Assembly (NCBI GenBank): GCA_020638655.1
Contig: JACKIC010000006.1
Coordinates: 234,001-298,000 of the forward strand
Source of the DNA: Planctomycetota bacterium
GTDB taxonomy: Bacteria; Planctomycetota; UBA1135; UBA2386
DNA length: 64,000 bases
Direction of reading: 5' to 3'
A model generated the notes under the pieces. It saw only the letters and a list, made by a program, of their open reading frames with translations, was not told the DNA's origin and did not search any database. Position numbers and translations under genes: made by a program. The first letter of the stretch is position 1. Every line of letters begins with the position of its first letter. This document shows, in pieces, positions 16,505 to 25,538 of this stretch.

Positions 16505-18031
16505 TCAGGACTCGCTGAGCGCGCCGCGCGCGTCGGCGTCGAGCTCGGCGGCCATTGCCGGCGAGGCGACGCGCGGCACCTTGTGTTGGCCGCCGAACTT
16601 GCCGTGCTGCTGCATCCAGCCGAGGAACGTGCCGCGCGGCAGCGGCACGACCGCGGGCTCGCGCAGGCCGTAGCTGCGATGGGTCGCGTAGTCCTCGTTG
16701 CCGTCGGTGATGGTGCGGTCGAGCACGGCGGCGAACTGCGCCGGATCCGCGGGTTCGCGGCGGAACTCGACCAGCCAGCGGTGTTGGCCCATCGCGTCGC
16801 GATGGTCGGGGTACCGCACGGCGACGGTGAACTCGTCGACGACAGCGCCGGTCGCATCGGCGGCGGCGGCGATCGCGCGATCGAGCTCGCCGCTGCTGAC
16901 GTGCTCGCCGAACGCCGACAGCGTGTGCGCGGTGCGGCCCGCGAAGCACAGGCGCAGCGGTTCGCGCGAGGTGAAGCGTACGAGGTCGCCGACGAGGTAG
17001 GCGGCGATGCCCGAGTCGGTGGTCAGCGCGACCGCGTAGTCGACGCCGGGTTCGACCTCGTGGGCGAGCAGCCGGCGCGGCGATGCGGCGCCGAGGTCCT
17101 CGCGCGGAACGAACTCGAAGAACGTCGCGCGGTCGAGCAGCGGCAGCATGCCGGGGTCGTCGTCGCGGTCCTGCACGGCGAGCATGCCGCCCTCGGACGC
17201 CGAGTAGGTGTCGGTGCAGCGGATCGTCCTGCCGATCAGCGCGTCGACGCGGCGGCGGTACGGTTCGAAGCTGACGCCGCCGTGCACGAACAGCTGCAGA
17301 TTGGGCCACAGTTCGCCGAGCGTCGCGACGTCGCGGCCGGCGCGCTGTGCGGCGGCCAGCGCGGCCTCGCCGAACAGCACGATCCACGACGGCACACCGG
17401 CCAGCATGCGCAGGTCCGCGGTCGCGGTCTCGGCCGCGGCCCGCTCCATCTTCTGCTGCCACGCCGTCATCGCGCGCACGGCGGCGCTCGGCGCGTAGAG
17501 GCCGTTCAGCAGCCGCGGCACCTCGCGCGCCATGATGCCGGTGTTGTCGCCGATCCAGACGTCGCCTTCGCGGCGCAGCGCCGTCGAGCCGCCGAGGAAC
17601 AGCAGCTTGCCGCCGAACAGCGCGCCGCCGGCCTGCGCGAGGTGCGGCACGAGCGAGTCGAAGCCGCCGCGGCGGTTGTTGGCGATCGTGGCGTCGCTGA
17701 CCGGCAGGAACTTCTCGCCGCTGGTCGTGCCCGACGACAGCGCCCAGTGGCGGATCAGCCCGGGCCAGGTCACGTCGCGCTCGCCGGCGCGGGCGCGGCG
17801 CCACCACGGCGCCATCGCCGCGTAGTCCATCAGCGGCACCGCGCGGCACCAGTCGGTGTGCGTGCGCACGCTGGCCAGATCGTGGGCCCGGCCGAACGCG
17901 GTGGCGGCGAAGCGCTCGCGCAGCTTCGCGAACAACTCGACTTGAGGCGCGCGCGGCGCGGCCGCCAGCGCGCGCATGCGTTCGAGTCTGCGCCGCGCCA
18001 GGAACGCGGCGCCGGCGCCGAGCCAGTTCAC
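16505..18031 (-). CDS. GH3-family acyl-adenylate ligase
   Basis: A 508-residue protein of the GH3 (auxin-responsive promoter) family, which adenylates a carboxylic acid and couples it to an amine or other nucleophile. The ATP-binding motif SSGTTSGEKFLP lies at 99-110, and TDTYSASEGG and the Tyr/Asp block YAVALTTDSGIAAYLVGDLV follow as in GH3 enzymes. Its GTG start overlaps the stop of the GMC oxidoreductase gene in GTGA, so the two are translationally coupled. The pairing suggests that an acid made from a long-chain alcohol is then activated; this is inference. The bacterial substrate is unknown. Confidence 0.85.
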   Translation of the reverse strand: MNWLGAGAAFLARRRLERMRALAAAPRAPQVELFAKLRERFAATAFGRAHDLASVRTHTDWCRAVPLMDYAAMAPWWRRARAGERDVTWPGLIRHWALSSGTTSGEKFLPVSDATIANNRRGGFDSLVPHLAQAGGALFGGKLLFLGGSTALRREGDVWIGDNTGIMAREVPRLLNGLYAPSAAVRAMTAWQQKMERAAAETATADLRMLAGVPSWIVLFGEAALAAAQRAGRDVATLGELWPNLQLFVHGGVSFEPYRRRVDALIGRTIRCTDTYSASEGGMLAVQDRDDDPGMLPLLDRATFFEFVPREDLGAASPRRLLAHEVEPGVDYAVALTTDSGIAAYLVGDLVRFTSREPLRLCFAGRTAHTLSAFGEHVSSGELDRAIAAAADATGAVVDEFTVAVRYPDHRDAMGQHRWLVEFRREPADPAQFAAVLDRTITDGNEDYATHRSYGLREPAVVPLPRGTFLGWMQQHGKFGGQHKVPRVASPAMAAELDADARGALSES

Positions 18032-19560
18032 GTGGCGGCCCCTGCCAGGCGCTGCCGCGCGCGGTGCGCCGGGCCTTCGTCGATGCTGTCGGGCAGCTCG
18101 GCGTCGAGCACGAACCGGGCGGCGCGGTCCGCAACTGCCATGATGCCGAGCATCGGGTTCACGCCGAGCGCGTGCGGGAACACGCTGGCGTCGGCGACGA
18201 ACAGGTTGTCCATGCCGTGCACGCGGAAGTCCGGGCCGACGACGTTGTGGCGCGGATCGGCGCCGGCGCGCGCGCCGCCCTGTGGGTGCGAGGACCCGAA
18301 GCCGACGAAGTCCGATTGTCGCCGCACCAGCGCCGGAAGAGCGTCGAGGTCGCGCGCGCTCGCGAACGAGCGCCCCGTGGCGAGCGGCGGATGCACGACG
18401 GTCGCGCCGGCAGCGAGCATCGCCTTGCCGGCGAGCTGCATGCCCTCGGCGAGGCGGGTCAGCTCGTCGCGCGAGGCGGCGAAGCGCACGTCGGCGTGGT
18501 CGAAGAAGCGGCGCGCGATCCGGTGGCCGAGCCCGAGGAAGACGCGGCCCGTCGGCGCCGTCGGCACCAGCACGCCGAGCGCCGCGAGGTGGCGATAGCG
18601 CTGCATGCGCTGGGCGTGGTCGCCGTACCACCCGGGCAGGGTCAGCGCCGTCGAGACCGGCGGGTTCTGGCACTGTTCGATCAGGAAGCGATCGGTGAAC
18701 ACGTGCAGGCACATCTGGTCGCCGTCGAAGCCGTCGAGCGGCTGCGGGAAGTCGCCGAACACGATCGCGCCGACGTGGAACGACGTGAAGCGGCCGGCGA
18801 GGTCGGTCTTGATGCGCGAACGCAGCAACAGCTCGGGAGTGCCGATCGCGCCGGCGCCGAGCACGTAGCGGTCGGCGCGCACGCGCAGCGTCGCGCCGGT
18901 GACCAGGTCCCGACACAGCAGACCGAGCACGCGGCCGCGGTGGTGGTCGATGCGCTCGACGGCCGTGTCGGGCCGCAGTCCTGCGCCGCGGTCGAGCGCC
19001 ATCGGCACCCAGGTCTGCGCGGCGTCGAGCTTCTGGCCGTAGCGGCAGCCGACGTTGCAGTAGCCGCAGCCGATGCAGTCGAGGAAGTTCTTGCGGAAGC
19101 CGCCTGGCTTGTGCCCCATGCGGCGAAACCCTTCGGCGAGCGGCTCGACCGCCGGGTTGTGCAGCGACGGCGCCAGCGGGTGCACGTTGAGCACCGACTC
19201 GACGCGTTCGTGGGAGCGCGCCAGTTCGTCGGCCGGCAATTCGAAGCCGTGCGCGGCGAAGCTGCGGCGCACCGGCTCGGGGATGCGCAGGCAGACGCCG
19301 TTGGTGAGCACCGTCGAGCCGCCGACGCAGCTGCCCTGCAGCACGAACATGTCGGCGGCGTTGTTGGTCTGCGCGCCGCCGTCCTTGTAGATGCGGGCGA
19401 TCATCTCGGGTTCGTCGTGCGAGATGTCGCGCGGGTGCAGGTGCGGACCGCGCTCGAGCAGCAGCGTGCGCGCGCCGCTGCGCGCGGCGTGGTAGGCGAC
19501 GACGCTGCCGCCCGCGCCAGAGCCGACGACGGCGACGTCGACGTCGAGTTCCTCGGTCAT
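18028..19560 (-). CDS. GMC-family FAD oxidoreductase (long-chain alcohol oxidase-like)
   Basis: A 510-residue flavoprotein. The FAD dinucleotide fold is at the N terminus (VVGSGAGGSV, residues 11-20). A four-Cys cluster, Cys162, 165, 168 and 172 in DCIGCGYCNVGC, followed by Gly and Lys, is the mark of the cholesterol oxidase/long-chain fatty alcohol oxidase branch. The C-terminal GMC block carries the active-site residues (FVADASVFPHALGVNPMLGI). Its ATG overlaps the stop of the upstream membrane-protein gene in ATGA, and its stop overlaps the GH3 start, so the three form one unit. It probably oxidises a lipid alcohol. Confidence 0.85.
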   Translation of the reverse strand: MTEELDVDVAVVGSGAGGSVVAYHAARSGARTLLLERGPHLHPRDISHDEPEMIARIYKDGGAQTNNAADMFVLQGSCVGGSTVLTNGVCLRIPEPVRRSFAAHGFELPADELARSHERVESVLNVHPLAPSLHNPAVEPLAEGFRRMGHKPGGFRKNFLDCIGCGYCNVGCRYGQKLDAAQTWVPMALDRGAGLRPDTAVERIDHHRGRVLGLLCRDLVTGATLRVRADRYVLGAGAIGTPELLLRSRIKTDLAGRFTSFHVGAIVFGDFPQPLDGFDGDQMCLHVFTDRFLIEQCQNPPVSTALTLPGWYGDHAQRMQRYRHLAALGVLVPTAPTGRVFLGLGHRIARRFFDHADVRFAASRDELTRLAEGMQLAGKAMLAAGATVVHPPLATGRSFASARDLDALPALVRRQSDFVGFGSSHPQGGARAGADPRHNVVGPDFRVHGMDNLFVADASVFPHALGVNPMLGIMAVADRAARFVLDAELPDSIDEGPAHRARQRLAGAAT

Positions 19561-20123
19561 CCGGCCACCTTCGCGCCGCTCGCCGCGGAGGCCGCCGCGC
19601 GCGCCGGTTCCTGGCGGCGTTGGTTGACGGTGCGGAAGCCCAGCGCGGCGGCGATGCCGCGGTCGTGGTAGTAACCCATGCGCACCAGCTGGCGGGCGAG
19701 CGACGGCACCAACAGGAAGCCGCGCGTGGTGCGCAGGTGCCGCTCGAGGAAGCGACGCCGGCGCGGCAGCGGCAGCGCCGCCAGCCGCGGTTGCAGCCGC
19801 AGCCACGGCGCGAACGCGAGGATCGTCAGCACGCCGAAGGTGCGCCAGTGGCGCGGCGAGTCGACCGCGTTGAGGTAGCGGTCCACGTTGCGCGCGACCA
19901 CCGTCCAACCGCCCTCGGGCGCGACGCCGAACGCCGCCTCCGCGTGCGCGGCGATCGCTTCGGCGGCGAAGCGCGGCAGCGCGGCGTAGCCGAGTTCGCG
20001 GCCGATGCGCGTCTCGCGGCGCCACCACCAGATCACCAGCGGCAGCAGCGGCAACCACAGCGGCGCGAGCGGCACGGCCGCGATCAGCGCCAGCGCGAGA
20101 TAGCCGTTCAGGGGCAGGGTCAT
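19557..20123 (-). CDS. Membrane protein, companion subunit of GMC oxidoreductase
   Basis: A 188-residue protein with a strongly hydrophobic N terminus (residues about 7-35, ending WLPLLPLVIWWW). The C-terminal part has a pattern of basic helix and then RMGYYHDRGIAAALGFR. That pattern resembles the helical region found just before the FAD domain in single-chain bacterial alcohol oxidases, so this may be that region as a separate subunit. Overlap of its stop with the start of the FAD subunit supports a complex. The assignment rests on motif resemblance only. Confidence 0.55.
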   Translation of the reverse strand: MTLPLNGYLALALIAAVPLAPLWLPLLPLVIWWWRRETRIGRELGYAALPRFAAEAIAAHAEAAFGVAPEGGWTVVARNVDRYLNAVDSPRHWRTFGVLTILAFAPWLRLQPRLAALPLPRRRRFLERHLRTTRGFLLVPSLARQLVRMGYYHDRGIAAALGFRTVNQRRQEPARAAASAASGAKVAG

Positions 20124-20227
20124 GCAGCCGAGTAGGCAAGCCGCCCGCGACAAGAGCCGGCCAAGACACGATCAGGTCTTCGACAGGCCGCGCCATTCGT
20201 CGCCGTGCCCGTCACAATCCGCGCCGC

Positions 20228-20848
20228 ATGACCGGATCCATTGCCCCTCCTGCCGACGCCTCACAGGGCGAACTCGGCCGTTGGTTCCTGCGCAAGTTCC
20301 TGCGCTCCCCCGGCAGCGTCGCGTCGTTCTGGCCTAGTTCGCGCCACCTCGCCGACGCGATGCTGCGCGGCGTCGAGCTGCCCGAGGGCAGCGCCGTGCT
20401 CGAGTTCGGACCGGGCACCGGCCCCTTCACCGACGCCATCGCCGCGCGCCTGACGCCGCAGCACCACTACCTCGGCATCGACCGCGACGCCGACTTCGTC
20501 GCGCTGCTGCGCGTGCGCCACCCGCGCCTCGAGGTCGCCGCCGCCGACGTCTTCGAACTGCCGCGCCTGCTCGCCGACCGACCGCACCTGCGGCCCGCGG
20601 CAGTCATCTGCGGCCTGCCGCTCGTCGCCATGCCCAAGCCCGAGGTCGACGGCCTGCTCGAGACCGTGCGCGACCTGCTGCCCGCCGGCGGCACCTTTCG
20701 CACCTTCAGCTACCTGCACACCGTGGTGAACCCCAACCAGTGGTCGCTGAAGCAGCGCATGCGCCGCATCTTCCCGAAGTTCACGGTGCACGGCCCCGTG
20801 CTGCGCAACCTGCCGCCCGCCTTCGTCTTCGAGGGGCGCGTGTACTGA
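20228..20848 (+). CDS. SAM-dependent methyltransferase, phospholipid N-methyltransferase-like (copy 1)
   Basis: A 206-residue class I methyltransferase. SAM-binding motif I is EFGPGTGPFT (59-68), motif II YLGIDRDADF. The N-terminal segment FLRKFLRSPGSVASFWPSSR is typical of the PmtA/rRNA-adenine-like lipid methyltransferases, which bind membranes through that helix. A paralogue with the same layout is at 25966. It probably methylates phosphatidylethanolamine or a similar lipid. Its stop codon TGA lies inside the left arm of the long palindrome. Confidence 0.8.
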   Translation: MTGSIAPPADASQGELGRWFLRKFLRSPGSVASFWPSSRHLADAMLRGVELPEGSAVLEFGPGTGPFTDAIAARLTPQHHYLGIDRDADFVALLRVRHPRLEVAAADVFELPRLLADRPHLRPAAVICGLPLVAMPKPEVDGLLETVRDLLPAGGTFRTFSYLHTVVNPNQWSLKQRMRRIFPKFTVHGPVLRNLPPAFVFEGRVY

Positions 20849-20916
20849 ACCGGGTACAACCACACATCGGCTGCCGCGCAGCGGCAGCCGGTGTGTTTGT
20901 ACCCGGTTCAGTACAC
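20840..20916. repeat. Long palindromic element, copy B
   Basis: Inverted repeat with a perfect 20-base outer stem (20840-20859 with 20897-20916) and a perfect nine-base inner stem (868-876 with 882-890 of the same thousand) around loop CGCAG; the middle has a small asymmetric bulge. It shares the ACCGGGTACAA outer block and the CTGCCG-CGCAR-CGGCAG centre with copy A at 15497. It sits exactly between two convergent genes and supplies the stop codons of both: each reads GTG TAC TGA into an arm. A bidirectional terminator is the likely effect. Confidence 0.85.
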
Positions 20917-21600
20917 AACCCTGCACAGCGCCTCGGCGAAGCCTCGGCCGCGCTGGTGCACCATCGAGCGGTAGGCGTTGAGGCCCAGGATGGTGTGCTC
21001 GAAGTCGGTGTAGGCGAGCTGGCTCGTGTGGGCGCGGATGGCGCGGCGTTTGGCCTCGGCGACGGCGGAGATGTCGACGACGAAGTCGGGCACCATGGCG
21101 TTCCAGACCTCGTAGCCGAGAGCGCGACCGGTGAAGTGCAGGCGGCGCATCGCGGCGATCACGATCAGGTGGGTGTTGTGGTGGTCGGGGTGGCCTTCGC
21201 GCGACCACGGCAGGTAGACGATGTCGGGAGCCGCGTCGGCGATCGCCTTGGCGGCGAGCTGGGTGCCGAGCTCGATGTCCGACGCGCTGAGCACCATGTT
21301 GTCGGGCTGACCCCAGTAGACGGCGTCGTCGACGCCGAGCTCGGCGAGGCCGGCGCGCGACTCGCGTTCGCGCAGCGCTGCATACTCGGCGGCGGGGTAA
21401 CGCTGCTCGGGGTCGCCGGCGGCGCCGGTGGTGGCCACGATCACGCGCACGAAGTCGCCGGCGCGCCGGTGCAGCGCGAGGCAGCCGCCCGGACCGGCGA
21501 CCTCGTCGTCGGGGTGGGGGGCGAAGGCGAGCACGCGGCCGCGCGGTACGTCCTGCCACGCCGCTGGTTCCGGTGTCGGGGGCGGGTCGGCGTCGCGCAT
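20908..21600 (-). CDS. PIG-L/LmbE-family deacetylase
   Basis: A 230-residue zinc-dependent N-acetyl deacetylase. The metal-binding motif FAPHPDDEVAGPGG (27-40) supplies His29, Asp32 and the general base, and a later HPDHHNTH block supplies the third ligand. The family removes acetyl from N-acetylglucosamine conjugates, such as GPI anchor precursors, mycothiol and bacillithiol. Cytoplasmic; no signal peptide. The Met at 21600 fits the family start. No thiol-biosynthesis partner is nearby, so the substrate is open. Confidence 0.85.
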   Translation of the reverse strand: MRDADPPPTPEPAAWQDVPRGRVLAFAPHPDDEVAGPGGCLALHRRAGDFVRVIVATTGAAGDPEQRYPAAEYAALRERESRAGLAELGVDDAVYWGQPDNMVLSASDIELGTQLAAKAIADAAPDIVYLPWSREGHPDHHNTHLIVIAAMRRLHFTGRALGYEVWNAMVPDFVVDISAVAEAKRRAIRAHTSQLAYTDFEHTILGLNAYRSMVHQRGRGFAEALCRVVY

Positions 21601-21747
21601 GGCGGGATTGTCGAGCGCGCGCCTGTATCGGCAAGCCGGAACTGCGGTTCGCGGCGGCAGTCGCGTCCGTGCTTGATCTGGTCTTGCCGGCTCGTTCACT
21701 GCGCCCAGCGATTCTGCTCGCGCCCGAATCCAACCCCGGACCTACCG

Positions 21748-23637
21748 ATGAAAACGCGTTTCCTCCCGCTGCTCGCCCTCGCCTCCGCGGCTGCTGCCCA
21801 GGACTTCGTCCTGCCGACCGGCTACGCCAGCGCGAGCGGTCCCCCGCTCGACAACTACCCCGCCGCCCGCGCCAAAGACGCCAACTTCGACGGCATCATC
21901 CTGCCCGAGGAGATCCACGCCTTCGCGACCGTGCTGCCGACGCAGGCGCCTTCGGGCGTCAACTTCATGACCGACTGCCAGATGGTGGTCGAGAACGGCG
22001 AGCCGGTCTTCTACTTCACCGACTCGGAAGACGGCCAGGTCGTGCGCTGTCGCGACGACAACCACAACGGCGTCATCGATGCCAACGAGGCCGGCGTGTT
22101 CTTCCGCTTCGGCCTCAACAGCGCCGGCACGGGCGGGCTGTTCGCGCCCGACACGCTCGGCGTCTACCGCGACCCGGCGACCAATACGACGCGCGTCTAC
22201 GCCGCGCTCGACAGCTTCAACGCGACCTACGGCCGCGGCATCTACCGCCTCGTCGATCTCAACGGTGACGGCGACGCGATGGACAACGGCGAGTCGGGAC
22301 TGTTCGTCGCCGCGTCGCTGGGGCTGTCGGTGCCCGGCGTGAGCGGCCCGGTCTCGATCACGCGCGACTTCTGGAGCCAGGTGCGCGTGCTGCCGGGCGG
22401 CAAGGTCGTCGCCTACGCGTCGGGCGCCGCGGTCAACGGCGTGCTCGTGCCCAACTCCAACCCGCCGGTCTACGACTACAGCACCAACATCCAGCCCGAG
22501 ATGAACTGCTGGTACGGCTTCACCGACAACAACGGCACCGCCGTGCCCGAGGTGTTCTTCAACGCCTCGACGCTCAACGACCTGCCGTTGAACCCGGCCT
22601 TCGACGACCCGCGCGTGCCCAGCACCTCGGCGTTCCCCAACTGGGACATCCAGGTGCTCGCGCAGACCGCGCAGCGCCGCTGCTTCACGCGCTGGATGGA
22701 CGTGGTGCCCAACGGCGGCCCGAACGGCGAGCCCGTCTACTACTTCGCCGCGAGCTACAACACGCTCGGGCTCGGTGACATCAACCTCAACGGCCAGCAG
22801 ATCGGCGGCCTCGTCTACCGCGCCGTCGACAGCAACAACAACCAGGTGATCGACGTCGGCGAGTTGAGCCTCTACTGCAACGTCTCGACGCAGACCTACG
22901 CGGGTGTCGCGCCGATCTCGTTCGTCAATACCGTGGCCAACCTGCCGGTGACGCAGTTCGTCGATCGCACCTGGGGTTTCTCGGCCGACCTCAGCGGCGG
23001 CGTGCACTTCATCTACGCCAACGGCGGCACCAACGAGGCGGTGATCTCGGCGATCGACGCCAACCAGAACGGCGTCATCGACCAGGGCGAGTTGACCATG
23101 CCCTTCTACACGCCGACCGACGCGCTCGGCTACCTGTCGCCGTTCGCGCAGGCGCTGGGGCCGTACTTCGACGACTTCCAGGCGCTGCCCAACCTGCTGC
23201 TGCCCGGCCCGTTCCCGGCCGGTGTCACGCCGATCGGCAACGGCTGCGTGTCGCCGACCTCGGGCAAGGAAGTGCTCATGGACGCGTTCTTCGGCGGCCC
23301 GACCGTCGGCAACGCCAACTTCGAGGTCGCGTCGATCCGCGGCGTGCCGTCGCTGCCGGTGTTCCCGGTCGCCGACTTCGTGCTCGCGCCGACGCCGCTC
23401 AACCTCAGCGTGTTCGGGCTGCCCACGGGTTGCTTCAGCTACCTGCAGGCGCCGATCACCCTCAACACCGTGTTCGCCGACGCCGCCGGCGTCGCGCGTC
23501 AGCCGGCGCCGATCCCGAACGCTCCGGCCTTCATCGGCGTGTCGTTCGCGCTGCAGTTCGTGATCTTCGATCCGCTGCTGACGACCGCGGTGCCCTACCT
23601 GACGACCAACGCGCTGCAGATCACGGTTCAGCCGTGA
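21748..23637 (+). CDS. Secreted protein with EF-hand-like calcium loops and planctomycete C-terminal domain
   Basis: A 629-residue exported protein (signal peptide MKTRFLPLLALASAAAAQ). At least five D-x-N/D-x-D/N-G loops occur: DANFDGIILPEE, DDNHNGVIDANE, DLNGDGD, DSNNNQVIDVGE and DANQNGVIDQGE, each followed by an acidic residue, so it should bind several calcium ions like dockerin or calmodulin loops. The region between resembles a beta-propeller-type repeat. The last 130 residues form a hydrophobic beta domain with two Cys, a layout also seen in the Kelch protein at 29658. It probably works at the cell surface; its partner is unknown. Confidence 0.75.
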   Translation: MKTRFLPLLALASAAAAQDFVLPTGYASASGPPLDNYPAARAKDANFDGIILPEEIHAFATVLPTQAPSGVNFMTDCQMVVENGEPVFYFTDSEDGQVVRCRDDNHNGVIDANEAGVFFRFGLNSAGTGGLFAPDTLGVYRDPATNTTRVYAALDSFNATYGRGIYRLVDLNGDGDAMDNGESGLFVAASLGLSVPGVSGPVSITRDFWSQVRVLPGGKVVAYASGAAVNGVLVPNSNPPVYDYSTNIQPEMNCWYGFTDNNGTAVPEVFFNASTLNDLPLNPAFDDPRVPSTSAFPNWDIQVLAQTAQRRCFTRWMDVVPNGGPNGEPVYYFAASYNTLGLGDINLNGQQIGGLVYRAVDSNNNQVIDVGELSLYCNVSTQTYAGVAPISFVNTVANLPVTQFVDRTWGFSADLSGGVHFIYANGGTNEAVISAIDANQNGVIDQGELTMPFYTPTDALGYLSPFAQALGPYFDDFQALPNLLLPGPFPAGVTPIGNGCVSPTSGKEVLMDAFFGGPTVGNANFEVASIRGVPSLPVFPVADFVLAPTPLNLSVFGLPTGCFSYLQAPITLNTVFADAAGVARQPAPIPNAPAFIGVSFALQFVIFDPLLTTAVPYLTTNALQITVQP

Positions 23638-25448
23638 GCCGCACCTGGCCCGCCGAGCCGGCGGGCCAGGACCAGCAGCGCCGTCAGACACGCGGCGGCG
23701 CTGCCCAGGCAGCCGGCGGCCTTGCCGAACTCGCCGAAGATCACGGCGCCGATGCCGGGCAGCGTCAACCAGATCGTCGCGGTGCCGAGCACCGCGCAGA
23801 CGATGCCGCGGCCCAGCGCGCCGTCCGGCCGCGCGTCCGGCGTCGCGGCGGCGATGGGCGCCCAACCGGGACCGTCGGGCCGCACCTTGCGGAAGAACGC
23901 CTGCAGGTGTGCCGTCGGCTCGGGCGGCGTCAGGAGGGTGACCGCGAGCCAGAGTACGAGCGTGCACGACGCGACGATCAGGCTTCGATACTCGGTCGGC
24001 AGGTCCTTGGTCGCGTCGAGGTTGGCGACGAGCAGGTAGAAGCCCAGCGAGCCGACCATCGCCGAGATCTCGCTCCACGCGTTCAGTCGCCACCAGAACC
24101 AGCGCAGGATGAACACCGCGCCGACGCCGGCGCCGAGCGCGAGCAGCAATTGCCAGGCGGCGTCGATCTTGGCGCCGGTGGCGAGCATGTAGTAGCTGAC
24201 GGCGCCGCCGAGCAGCAGCGAGAGCGCCGACGCGAGGCGCGACACGCGCACGAGCTGCCGGTCGTCTGCGTCGGGCGCGATGAAGCGGCGGTACAGGTCG
24301 TTGGCCATGTAGCTCGCGCCGAGGTTCATCTGCGTGCTGACCGTCGACATGAAGGCCGCCGCGAACGTGACCAGCATCAGGCCGCGCAGGCCGATCGGTG
24401 CGAGCTCGCGGATCAACTGCGGGAAGGCCTCCTCGGCTTTCGCCGCGGTCTCTGGCTGCAGCGCCCAGGTGCGGACCTCGGGGTGCAGCGCCAGCGCCGC
24501 GAACGCCACCAGGATCCACGGCCACGGCCGCACGCAGTAGTGCATCAGCTGGAAGAACAGCGTCGCCTTGACCGCGTGATCCTCGTCCTTGCACGACGCC
24601 ATGCGCTGCACGATGTAGCCGCCGCCGCCCGGTTCGGCGCCCGGGTACCAGCTCGCCCACCACATCGACAGCACCATCGCCATGAAGACGCCGACCGGCA
24701 TCCACGGGTCGGCCGCCGCGAAGTCGGGGAAGAAATGGAAGGCCTGATCGCCGCCGCCGAAGTTCGTCACGACGTGGTCGCGCACGGCGTCGATGCCGCC
24801 CGCCGCGGAGACCGCCACTGCGGCGAAGATCACGCAGCCGATCATCGCGAGCACGAACTGCACCATGTCGGTGATCGCGACGCCCCACATGCCCGAGATG
24901 ATCGAGTAGACGCCGGTGATTCCGAGCAGGGCGGCGACGAGCCACAGGTCCGCGTGGCCGCCACCGGCGCTGGTCGCGTCGAACAGCACCGTTTGCTGGA
25001 GCACCGACGCCATCGCCTTGGTCACCCAGCCGATCACGATCGAGTTCATGATCACGGCGACGTAGAAGGCGCGGAAGCCGCGCAGGAATCGGGCAGGGGC
25101 ACCGGAGTAGCGCAGCTCGATGAGCTCGACGTCGGTGAGCACCTCCGCGCGGCGCCACATCCTGGCGAACACGAACACGGTCAACATCCCGCCGAACGCG
25201 AACGACCACCACAGCCAGTTCCCGGCGAGACCGAACTGTGCGACCTTGCCGGTGACCCACAATGGCGTGTCCGCCGCGAACGTCGTCGCGACCATCGACG
25301 TGCCGGCGATCCACCACGGCAGGCTGCGCCCCGACGCGAAGAACTCGACGAAGCTCGAACCGGCGCGGTTCTTGAACCACAGGCCGATGCCGATCGCGAT
25401 CGCGAAGTAGCCGGCGATGATCAGCCAGTCGACGAGGTGCAGTTCCAT
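23628..25448 (-). CDS. Sodium:solute symporter family (SSS) transporter
   Basis: A 606-residue membrane protein with about 13-14 predicted helices. The N terminus (LVDWLIIAGYFAIAIGIGLW), then SFVEFFASGRSLPWW and a FAAAFMSTVSTQMNLGASY block, which carries sodium-site residues, are typical of SSS transporters. It resembles the sialic acid/sugar/proline branches; the substrate is not clear. The Met at 25448 begins the first helix region. Its 3' end overlaps the secreted EF-hand gene by ten bases in the convergent direction. Confidence 0.85.
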   Translation of the reverse strand: MELHLVDWLIIAGYFAIAIGIGLWFKNRAGSSFVEFFASGRSLPWWIAGTSMVATTFAADTPLWVTGKVAQFGLAGNWLWWSFAFGGMLTVFVFARMWRRAEVLTDVELIELRYSGAPARFLRGFRAFYVAVIMNSIVIGWVTKAMASVLQQTVLFDATSAGGGHADLWLVAALLGITGVYSIISGMWGVAITDMVQFVLAMIGCVIFAAVAVSAAGGIDAVRDHVVTNFGGGDQAFHFFPDFAAADPWMPVGVFMAMVLSMWWASWYPGAEPGGGGYIVQRMASCKDEDHAVKATLFFQLMHYCVRPWPWILVAFAALALHPEVRTWALQPETAAKAEEAFPQLIRELAPIGLRGLMLVTFAAAFMSTVSTQMNLGASYMANDLYRRFIAPDADDRQLVRVSRLASALSLLLGGAVSYYMLATGAKIDAAWQLLLALGAGVGAVFILRWFWWRLNAWSEISAMVGSLGFYLLVANLDATKDLPTEYRSLIVASCTLVLWLAVTLLTPPEPTAHLQAFFRKVRPDGPGWAPIAAATPDARPDGALGRGIVCAVLGTATIWLTLPGIGAVIFGEFGKAAGCLGSAAACLTALLVLARRLGGPGAAHG

Positions 25449-25538
25449 GGGGGGCAGATGTTGCGTCGACGTGCGCCGAGGCGCCACGCCGACCAGCCGT
25501 TTCTTGCCGCCTGCCGCCGCCGCCGCTATCAGAGGTGC

